The notes under the pieces were generated by a model. That model was not told where the DNA came from. It saw only the letters and a program-made list of their open reading frames with translations, and ran no database searches. 7,180 bases of DNA from Bacteroidota bacterium. Its GTDB lineage: Bacteria; Bacteroidota; Bacteroidia; Bacteroidales; UBA1556. A program made the position numbers and the translations under genes. Where the stretch lies: assembly GCA_003648395.1 (NCBI GenBank), contig QMPB01000220.1, forward strand, positions 1 to 7,180. The letters run 5' to 3'. Positions 1 to 6,257 of this stretch are shown one piece after another (the first letter of the stretch is position 1; each line of letters begins with the position of its first letter).

Positions 1-960
1 GCTCGTCAACTACCTAATTTGCCAATTGATGGCAAAAAGATAATTGGATATCGAAAAGCAATGACGCTTGATAAACAACCTGAGAGCATGCTAGTTGTTG
101 GATCGGGAGCTATTGGTAGCGAGTTTGCGCATTTTTATCATAGTATAGGCACACAAGTTACTCTGGTAGAGTATATGCCAAATATTATCCCTGTAGAGGA
201 TATTGATGCTTCTAAAAGTCTTGCTAGATCATTTAAGAAATCTAAAATGAAAGTCATGACTTCGGCATCTGTTACGGAGGTTGATACTTCTGGAGATAAA
301 TGCATTGTGAGTGTAGAAACTAAAAAAGGAATTCAGAAAATAGAAGTTGATATTGTGCTTTCTGCCGTTGGAGTAGAAACTAATCTTGAAGGATTGGGGC
401 TTGACACACTAAATGTTGAACATGTAAAAGGCAAAGTGATTGTTGATGATTATTATAAAACTAATATAGAAGGACTTTATGCTATTGGCGATATTGTTCA
501 TGGTCCGGCATTGGCGCACGTAGCTTCAAGAGAAGGAATTATTTGCGTTGAAAAAATTGCAGGACATAATGTAGAGTCTATGGATTATGGAAATATCCCT
601 AGTTGTACATATACATTGCCAGAGGTTGCCAGTGTTGGGTTAACTGAGGAGCAGGCATTAGAAAATGGATATGAGCTTAAGATTGGAAAGTTCCCTTTTA
701 AAGCAAGTGGAAAAGCTACTGCTGGTGGAAATACCGATGGTTTGGTAAAAGTTATTTTTGATGCTAAAACAGATGAGTGGCTGGGCTGCAGTATGGTTGG
801 TGATAATGTTACTGAAATGATTTCGGAGGTTGTGGTTGCTAGGCGAATGAAAGTAAAAGCCCACGATATTATTAATGCTGTACATCCGCACCCTACTATG
901 AGTGAGGCTGTAATGGAAGCTGTAGCTCATGCTTATGGTGAGGCTATTCATATTATTTAG
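1..960 (+). CDS. lpdA: Dihydrolipoyl dehydrogenase (E3), 5'-truncated by the window edge
   Basis: This flavoprotein reoxidises the dihydrolipoyl groups of 2-oxoacid dehydrogenase complexes (and of glycine cleavage where present), passing electrons through FAD to NAD+ in the cytoplasm. The frame is open from base 1, so the real start lies upstream; about 319 residues are visible, against about 460-470 for the family, so the N-terminal FAD region with its redox-active cysteine pair is missing here. Seen in order: an NAD-binding GSGAIGSEFA motif (about 106-135), the second FAD-contact motif YAIGDIVHGPALAHVA (about 478-527), the dimerisation-domain start YTLPEVASVGLT, and the C-terminal HPHPTMSE, whose second His (889-891) and Glu (904-906) match the catalytic His-Glu pair. 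The motifs favour Lpd over mercuric or glutathione reductase, and the IIGYRKAMTL linker looks like Bacteroidota Lpd. It ends in TAG, 21 bp before the glycosyltransferase. An in-frame TTG at 19 is not the start, because homology continues to its left. Confidence 0.93.
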   Translation, partial: ARQLPNLPIDGKKIIGYRKAMTLDKQPESMLVVGSGAIGSEFAHFYHSIGTQVTLVEYMPNIIPVEDIDASKSLARSFKKSKMKVMTSASVTEVDTSGDKCIVSVETKKGIQKIEVDIVLSAVGVETNLEGLGLDTLNVEHVKGKVIVDDYYKTNIEGLYAIGDIVHGPALAHVASREGIICVEKIAGHNVESMDYGNIPSCTYTLPEVASVGLTEEQALENGYELKIGKFPFKASGKATAGGNTDGLVKVIFDAKTDEWLGCSMVGDNVTEMISEVVVARRMKVKAHDIINAVHPHPTMSEAVMEAVAHAYGEAIHII

Positions 961-981
961 AAAGTATCTAATAGAATAATC

Positions 982-2148
982 ATGTCAAAAATATTAATGT
1001 TTTCTAATAGGTTAATAATAGGCGGTCCTAGTGTCCATCTATTAAGTTTGGTGGAGCATTTTTGTAATGATCATGAAATACTACTATTATATGGTGCTCC
1101 GCTGGACGATGAATTGTCAATGGAGCAGGAATTCAGAAAATTTGATATTCAGATGTATCAGATTGCTAATATGAAGCGAAGTTTGAATCCTATCCCTGAT
1201 ATTTTTATCATGGCAGAGATAAAGAAACTGCTAAAAGAATTTTCTCCAGATATTATTCATACTCATACTTATAAGCCTGGTATTATTGGAAGGTATTTAG
1301 CAAAACGGCATAATGTTAAGCGCATAATTCACACCTATCATGGGCTTATTTTTGATTCCTATTTTTCGAGTGCCTTATCCAAGGTATTGGTACATATAGA
1401 TACATATTTAGCTAAATCTACCGATGTTATTATCGCTTTATCAGAAATTCAGAAACAACAGATACTAGATAAAATAGGTAATAGTATTGAAAATAAAATT
1501 CAGATAATACCTCTTTCAATTTCTCAGGATAAATTTCGTTACTCTAAAGAAGATGGGTTATTATTTAGAAATAATATTGGAGTATCTGAAGATAGAATAT
1601 TGCTTGCAATGGTAGGAAGAGTTGCTGATGTTAAGAATATTGCTAAAACTATAGATGTTTTTTCTGAGCTAAAGAAAGACGCTAATACCAATAATTCCAC
1701 ATTAGTTATAGTTGGTGATGGAGATCAAAAAAATTCATTAATTGCTCAGGCAAGAGCTCTGTCGTTAAAAGTAGATTTAGAGAAAGGTGATGAAAATTCA
1801 GATATTATTTTTGTTTCGTGGCAGCGTGAGATACAACCCTTATATTCTGCAATAGATATATTGGTCTTGAGTTCTAAGAATGAAGGGACTCCATTGAATA
1901 TTATTGAAGCTCAATTGATGAAAACAGCTATTCTAGCACCTCGAGTAGGTGGTATTCCTGATATTGTTGTTGAAGGCAAAACAGCATTGCTTTTTGATAA
2001 TAGACAAGAGATGTTTGCTAAGATGCATGAGTTAATAAGTAATAGGACATTAATAGGCAATTTACAACAAAATGCACTTAAATTTGCCAAAGAGAGATTT
2101 AGTATTTCAAAAATGTTAGAATCTTATAATAAACTTTATAATATATAA
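982..2148 (+). CDS. GT4-family (GT-B fold) glycosyltransferase
   Basis: This is probably a retaining nucleotide-sugar-dependent glycosyltransferase acting at the cytoplasmic face in LPS/O-antigen or capsule assembly. It has 388 residues, usual for the GT4 family. Seen: an N-terminal Rossmann half with the glycine-rich loop LIIGGPSVH (residues 11-19), where acceptor-side GT4 proteins carry a GG pair; HTHTYKPG (93-100) and IIHTYHG (115-121), the typical first-domain His motifs; VGRVADVKN (211-219), where Arg213 and Lys218 fit the usual phosphate-binding Arg/Lys; and the EX7E motif EGTPLNIIE, with Glu301 and Glu309, followed by GGIPDIV. No signal peptide or membrane segment is seen. The ATG at 982 is the first in-frame start and the protein begins with a normal beta strand (KILMFSN). 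The stop is one base from rfbC, implying translational coupling. Donor and acceptor sugars cannot be read from the sequence; the neighbouring rfbC makes a deoxysugar pathway such as rhamnose plausible, but this is inference. Confidence 0.88.
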   Translation: MSKILMFSNRLIIGGPSVHLLSLVEHFCNDHEILLLYGAPLDDELSMEQEFRKFDIQMYQIANMKRSLNPIPDIFIMAEIKKLLKEFSPDIIHTHTYKPGIIGRYLAKRHNVKRIIHTYHGLIFDSYFSSALSKVLVHIDTYLAKSTDVIIALSEIQKQQILDKIGNSIENKIQIIPLSISQDKFRYSKEDGLLFRNNIGVSEDRILLAMVGRVADVKNIAKTIDVFSELKKDANTNNSTLVIVGDGDQKNSLIAQARALSLKVDLEKGDENSDIIFVSWQREIQPLYSAIDILVLSSKNEGTPLNIIEAQLMKTAILAPRVGGIPDIVVEGKTALLFDNRQEMFAKMHELISNRTLIGNLQQNALKFAKERFSISKMLESYNKLYNI

Positions 2149-2149
2149 A

Positions 2150-2692
2150 ATGCAATTAATAAAAACTAAGATAGAAGGATTGTTGGTTATTAAGCCAAAT
2201 GTCTTTCGCGATGAACGAGGTTATTTTTACGAATCGTATAGTAAGAGTTTATTTAAAGAGCTAGGCTTGGAATCTGAATATGTTCAGGACAATGAATCCC
2301 AATCTCAGAAAGGCGTATTAAGAGGCTTGCATTTTCAGAGACCACCCTATGCTCAAGGTAAATTAGTACGTGTGGTTAAGGGTGCTGTTATTGATGTTGC
2401 TGTTGATTTACGAACGAATTCTAAAACCTACGGACAATGGGAAGCAGTTGAGTTAACAGAGGATAATAAACTTCTGTATTGGATTCCTGCGGGTTTTGCT
2501 CATGGCTTTGTAACAATGGAGCGCAATACTATATTTTCGTATAAATGCACCAATGTTTATAATAAAGAAAGTGAAGGAAGCCTATTATGGAATGACCCAG
2601 ATTTAAATATTGACTGGGGAGTAAAGAAGCCAATTCTATCAGATAAGGATATTGAAGCACCATTATTTAAAGATTTTATAAGTCCATTTTAA
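2150..2692 (+). CDS. rfbC: dTDP-4-dehydrorhamnose 3,5-epimerase
   Basis: RfbC (RmlC) epimerises C3 and C5 of dTDP-4-keto-6-deoxyglucose, the third step to dTDP-L-rhamnose, a precursor for surface polysaccharides; it is a cytoplasmic cupin dimer. The 180 residues match the usual 175-190. Seen: FRDERGYFYES (19-29), the QDNES strand, RGLHFQ with the catalytic-base His61, Lys71 in GKLVRV, PAGFAHGF with His118, the YKCTNVY segment (131-137) carrying the candidate general-acid tyrosines, and LSDKD (163-167), whose Asp167 probably pairs with His61. All key positions appear intact, so this is more likely a 3,5-epimerase than an isomerase of the related FdtA/QdtA type. The start lies one base after the glycosyltransferase stop. 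The gene ends in tandem in-frame stops (TAA then TGA). The partner genes rfbA, rfbB and rfbD are not in the window and must lie elsewhere if the pathway is complete. Confidence 0.95.
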   Translation: MQLIKTKIEGLLVIKPNVFRDERGYFYESYSKSLFKELGLESEYVQDNESQSQKGVLRGLHFQRPPYAQGKLVRVVKGAVIDVAVDLRTNSKTYGQWEAVELTEDNKLLYWIPAGFAHGFVTMERNTIFSYKCTNVYNKESEGSLLWNDPDLNIDWGVKKPILSDKDIEAPLFKDFISPF

Positions 2693-2700
2693 TGAGTTAG

Positions 2701-2719
2701 TCTATTTTTATAAAATAGA
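2701..2719. other. Small perfect inverted repeat between rfbC and the PorE-like gene
   Basis: Arms TCTATTTT (2701-2708) and AAAATAGA (2712-2719) are perfect reverse complements around a 3-base loop. The stem is AT-rich (two G-C pairs) and no T-run follows it, so it is a weak rho-independent terminator at best. It could be a 3' end stabiliser, an attenuator or chance in AT-rich DNA. It lies in the widest gap of the window, where the predicted function changes from glycan synthesis to envelope scaffold. Confidence 0.4.
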
Positions 2720-2748
2720 GTGATACATAATTAATGCAATAAAACTAT

Positions 2749-4800
2749 ATGCGAAGAATAATATTATTTATAATCTTATTTGGTCTTAATTTAAGCATTT
2801 ATGCTCAAGATAAAGTAGAAGATTGTGATTTTGAAGTAAGTAAGAAATCTGTTAACTTATATAAGAAAGCAGTTAAAGAACTTAAAAAAGGTAATAAAAC
2901 TGCTGGGGCTAAATATTTTTCGGAGGCAATATTGGATTCGCCAGATTACTTGCAAGCACTGTGGGGACAAGCTCGCTTGAACAAAGATATTCATAATAAT
3001 TACAGAAAAGAAAGCCTTGCAATAGCGGCCTATATGCGTATTATAGAAATTTGCCCTTCCTATAAAAATTACTACTCATATTACTATCTGGGAGTGATGC
3101 AATATGAAAATAAGAAATATGGTGATGCGTATAAATACTTAGAAGGTTTTTTGGCAGCTGATGATGATAAGATTCGTGAGAAACATTTTGAAGACGCTTC
3201 TGATTTATCGAAATACGCAAAGTTTTATTATGAGATATATTCAAATCCTGTGCCTTTTGAGCCTAAAAAATTAAATGATGTTTCGTCTACTGATGATGAA
3301 TATTTACCTTCGTTAAGTCCTGATAATGCTCATATCTATTTTACTAGAAGAAGTAAAAGTACTTCAAGGTCTAAATTAAATACGTATTCTGGGAGTGCTT
3401 ATATCGAGCAGTTTTGCATTGCAAATAGAAAGTCGGGTTTAGAATTTGATAGAGGCGCTAATATGCCCGAGCCATTTAATATGCAAACTAACGAAGGTGG
3501 TGCAACTTTGAGTATTGATAATAAAGAGTTATTTTATACTCGTTGCAAAATTACAAAGGATAAGACTTTAAATTGTGATATCTGCTATTCAAGAATAGAG
3601 GATGGCGAATGGAGTTCAATAGAAGTATTGAGTAATAATGTTAATACTAGAGATAGTTGGGAATCTATGCCTACAGTTAGCTCCGATGGCAAAATAATGT
3701 ATTTTGTAAGTGATAGGCCAGGTGGTTTTGGTGGCTATGATATATATAGAACTACCCGCGATACTAGTGGAAAATGGACTCAGGCGGTAAATATGGGGCC
3801 ATCGATAAATACCCCTGGAAATGAAAAATCTCCTTTTATTCATACCGATAGAGAAACACTTTATTTTTCTTCTTCTGATAGAAAAGATAAAACTACTGGC
3901 GAATGGTTTGCTGGGCATATGGGATTAGGTGGTTACGATATTTTTTATACTCGCTTAAGTGAGAATAATGCTTGGATAAAACCTAAAAACATTGGTTATC
4001 CAATAAACTCTAAGAATAATGATCTTGGGTTCTTTGTAAGTACCGATGGTGTCAATGGTTTTTTTGCGTCTAATAAGATTGGAGTTAAGGAAGTTAATAT
4101 TTATGAGCAAGCACAAAAAGCAAAAGACCCATGGAATATATATACTTTTAAACTTTATGAAAAAGCTCAACCTCAAAAAGTACTTTTTGTAAAAGGTAAC
4201 CTAAATGATGAAGAGGATAATGAGCAAATGAATGATGCCGTTATTGAGGTGAAGAATATGAAAACCAAAGAGGTCAAAAAAATAAAAGTTGATAAAGAAA
4301 CTGGAGATTATGCCTTTGCCATGGTTATGAAATCAGATTATACAATGGTAGTAAAGAAGAAAGATTATACTTATGTTTCTAAATATATTTCGAAGGATGA
4401 TGTGAGATTTGATGTGCCAATAAAGGTAGATGTGCAAATGCAAAAAGTAAAAGTTGGTAAATCATATAATCTTGATGATGTGTATTTTTCAATTAATTCT
4501 GCAGAACTTAATAATAGATCAAAAAATGTAATTGAAGGCTTTTACGATTTCTTAATTGATAATCCTAATATTATTGTTGAAATACAAGGGCATACTGATA
4601 ATGTTGGAAACGATAAATTTAATTTAATTCTGTCTCGTGATAGAGCAAAATCTGTTTTTGAATTTCTATTGGAAAAGGGAGTCCCCTCAAACCAAATTAC
4701 TAGTAAAGGCTATGGAGAATCAAAACCTGTGGCTACAAATAATACTGAGGAAGGTAGAGCGAAAAATCGTCGAACAGTATTTGTAATTACTGATAAATAA
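2749..4800 (+). CDS. PorE-like exported TPR / PD40 beta-propeller / OmpA-C domain protein
   Basis: This is a periplasmic or outer-membrane-associated scaffold that probably grips peptidoglycan through its C terminus. Seen in 683 residues: a signal peptide (about 1-19, cleavage at YA/QD), a TPR-like helical region (about 30-160), and a propeller of five PD40 repeats starting near residues 185, 247, 305, 358 and 424 (for example YLPSLSPD and SDRPGGFGGYDIY). A small carboxypeptidase-regulatory-like beta domain follows (about 478-560), then an OmpA C-terminal domain (about 570-683). In the last, GHTDN has Asp617, LSRDRA has Arg632 and NRR ends the domain; the 15-residue Asp-Arg spacing equals that of the diaminopimelate-binding pair of Acinetobacter OmpA. 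The same domain order is known in PorE, a type IX secretion component of Porphyromonas gingivalis, but many Bacteroidota have several paralogues, so a secretion role is only possible. Unlike a lipoprotein it has no lipobox cysteine. The next gene starts 9 bp after the stop. Confidence 0.88.
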   Translation: MRRIILFIILFGLNLSIYAQDKVEDCDFEVSKKSVNLYKKAVKELKKGNKTAGAKYFSEAILDSPDYLQALWGQARLNKDIHNNYRKESLAIAAYMRIIEICPSYKNYYSYYYLGVMQYENKKYGDAYKYLEGFLAADDDKIREKHFEDASDLSKYAKFYYEIYSNPVPFEPKKLNDVSSTDDEYLPSLSPDNAHIYFTRRSKSTSRSKLNTYSGSAYIEQFCIANRKSGLEFDRGANMPEPFNMQTNEGGATLSIDNKELFYTRCKITKDKTLNCDICYSRIEDGEWSSIEVLSNNVNTRDSWESMPTVSSDGKIMYFVSDRPGGFGGYDIYRTTRDTSGKWTQAVNMGPSINTPGNEKSPFIHTDRETLYFSSSDRKDKTTGEWFAGHMGLGGYDIFYTRLSENNAWIKPKNIGYPINSKNNDLGFFVSTDGVNGFFASNKIGVKEVNIYEQAQKAKDPWNIYTFKLYEKAQPQKVLFVKGNLNDEEDNEQMNDAVIEVKNMKTKEVKKIKVDKETGDYAFAMVMKSDYTMVVKKKDYTYVSKYISKDDVRFDVPIKVDVQMQKVKVGKSYNLDDVYFSINSAELNNRSKNVIEGFYDFLIDNPNIIVEIQGHTDNVGNDKFNLILSRDRAKSVFEFLLEKGVPSNQITSKGYGESKPVATNNTEEGRAKNRRTVFVITDK

Positions 4801-4809
4801 TTAATAATT

Positions 4810-6213
4810 ATGATGATAAGAAAAATATTTTTGGTACTTATTTTAGTCTTTGGCTTTAGTACTTTTATCAATGCACAGAATAATAACCTCTTCTTTAATA
4901 TTAAAGGTTTCTATGGCGATAAAGCTGTGCTATTTAGTATTAATGGAGATAATATGCAGCCAATAGATACAGCCTATAAACAATCTACAGGCTCTTTTGT
5001 TTTCTTTAATATAGATATACTGCCTACGGGAGTTTATAGCATTTATTTTAACGACTCATTATATTCCGAAGTTATTATTAATAAGGAAGAAATAGTTATT
5101 CGTGCTAATGCTAATAATCTTTTAGCGTCGATGGATGTTCGAAAGTCCATTGAAAATAAAATTCTTTTTGACTATTGGAAATATGCAATGTTGGTAAAAG
5201 ATAGTATAGTTTATCTTGAATATCAGATTCGTAAAATTGAACAAAAAACCTATGATTCGAATCATCCGGATATTAAAAAAATTGAAAATAGGATAAATAC
5301 CTTTAATAAAAATATTGAGAATTATATATATTCCCAAGGAAAAAAATATCCAGATAAATTTGCACCAGTACTTTTAGAGGCATATTTGGTCCCTGATATG
5401 GAAAATTATAATAAGGTGAACCCTAAGAAAAAATATGATGATGAGGATGTGTTTCTTAGAGAGCACTTTTTTGATAATATAAATTTTGGCGACGAAAGAT
5501 TTTTACAGACTAAAGTATTATATACTTCCATTAATGATTATATACAAACCTATGGAGCACCAGCCTCTACTGTTAATTATAATTATGTAATAGATAAAGT
5601 AATGGCAATGGCTGTTGGTAATAATAAGGTTTATGAGTATTGCTTAGATTTGTTTATCCAAACTTTTGAGCCAAGTGTTTATGAGAATGTATTAGTCCAT
5701 CTTATTGATGATTATTATATACCATATTATACTTTATCGGGAGTAAGTACCGTTTATTACTCTCATCTTTCAGAAAGAATAAAGGCGCTAAAGCCTGGTA
5801 AAAAATCACCAAATTTTGTTCTAAGTGATCCTTCAGGAGTTGAGTATAATTTATATAAAACTAAAGGTAAAGCAAAGATGATAGTGTTTTATAGTAGCGA
5901 CTGTCAGCATTGTGCCGACGCTCTGCCAAGTTTACTTGAGATAGCAGAAATGTATAAATCTCAAGGCTTAGTATCTTTTGGCGTGGCTATAGATGATGAT
6001 GAAAAGATTTGGAAAAAGGAAATTAATAAATTTTCGATGAAGTGGATTTCTGTTTCAGATTTGAAAGGTCTTAGTAGTCCTTTGGTAGATCTGTTTAATA
6101 TAAATAGTACACCATTTATTCTTCTTCTTAATGAGGACAATATAATTATGAAAAAACCAATGGAAATAAATGATATTCATAGTACTTTAGTTCAGTTGCT
6201 AAACGATATATAG
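4810..6213 (+). CDS. Exported DUF4369-like / thioredoxin-like (TlpA-type) protein
   Basis: This is probably a periplasmic thiol-disulfide protein or a thioredoxin-fold protein of unknown partner. Seen in 467 residues: a signal peptide (about 1-22, cleavage at NA/QN); an N-terminal beta-rich region (about 25-105) with the strand pattern of DUF4369, common before thioredoxin domains in Bacteroidota; a long charged helical middle (about 110-330) with HFFDNINFGDERFLQT (219-234), which recalls DUF5106; and a C-terminal AhpC/TSA-TlpA-like domain (about 330-467). The last has SPNFVLSDPSG at its start, VFYSSDCQHC with the CXXC cysteines at 365 and 368, and STPF with the expected cis-proline at 435. 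CQHC differs from the CGPC of thioredoxin and the CPPC common in TlpA. Two ATGs (4810 and 4813) are both possible; either gives the same mature protein. The gene follows the PorE-like gene by 9 bp, so the two are likely co-transcribed. Substrate unknown. Confidence 0.84.
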   Translation: MMIRKIFLVLILVFGFSTFINAQNNNLFFNIKGFYGDKAVLFSINGDNMQPIDTAYKQSTGSFVFFNIDILPTGVYSIYFNDSLYSEVIINKEEIVIRANANNLLASMDVRKSIENKILFDYWKYAMLVKDSIVYLEYQIRKIEQKTYDSNHPDIKKIENRINTFNKNIENYIYSQGKKYPDKFAPVLLEAYLVPDMENYNKVNPKKKYDDEDVFLREHFFDNINFGDERFLQTKVLYTSINDYIQTYGAPASTVNYNYVIDKVMAMAVGNNKVYEYCLDLFIQTFEPSVYENVLVHLIDDYYIPYYTLSGVSTVYYSHLSERIKALKPGKKSPNFVLSDPSGVEYNLYKTKGKAKMIVFYSSDCQHCADALPSLLEIAEMYKSQGLVSFGVAIDDDEKIWKKEINKFSMKWISVSDLKGLSSPLVDLFNINSTPFILLLNEDNIIMKKPMEINDIHSTLVQLLNDI

Positions 6214-6223
6214 TGCTATTAAA

Positions 6224-6240
6224 TATGTATATTTTACATA
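6224..6240. other. Short inverted repeat upstream of the beta-barrel gene
   Basis: TATGTA (6224-6229) and TACATA (6235-6240) are perfect reverse complements with a 5-base loop, in the 44-bp gap before the ATG at 6258. It has no T-run and only one G-C pair, so a terminator is unlikely. It could be an operator-like dyad or chance in AT-rich DNA. Confidence 0.25.
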
Positions 6241-6243
6241 ATT

Positions 6244-6257
6244 AAAAAAAAGAGTTT
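6244..6257 (+). promoter_or_regulatory. A-rich translation-initiation region of the beta-barrel gene
   Basis: A run of eight A (6244-6251) followed by GAGTTT ends directly at the ATG. There is no real Shine-Dalgarno core. In Bacteroidota, A-rich DNA upstream of the start is known to favour initiation, and this is the strongest such tract in the window. It supports the 6258 start. Confidence 0.4.

Noticed and set aside
19..21. TTG at 19 as the start of the first gene
   Set aside because: The frame is open to base 1 and the residues before it (ARQLPN) match the Lpd family, so the gene is simply cut by the window edge.
658..951. Reverse-strand open frame opposite the lpdA C terminus
   Set aside because: It lies opposite strongly conserved coding sequence (dimerisation domain and HPHPT motif) and its product has low-complexity composition with no recognisable domain.
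2693..2748. Promoter of the TAnnTTTG type upstream of the PorE-like gene
   Set aside because: I looked for TTTG with the upstream TA in the gap and in the end of rfbC and found none.
3041..3244. Reverse-strand open frame opposite the TPR region
   Set aside because: It lies fully inside the PorE-like gene, is His/Ser-rich with no motif, and has no own upstream signals.
3616..3918. Reverse-strand open frame opposite the propeller
   Set aside because: It is opposite conserved PD40 blades; composition is that of an antisense frame in AT-rich DNA.
3955..4176. Reverse-strand open frame near the propeller end
   Set aside because: Hydrophobic by chance through antisense codons; no membrane-protein pattern beyond that, and fully overlapped by the sense gene.
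5122..5337. Reverse-strand open frame opposite the thioredoxin-like gene
   Set aside because: Ile/Phe-rich antisense composition opposite Asn/Lys-rich coding sequence; no supporting feature.
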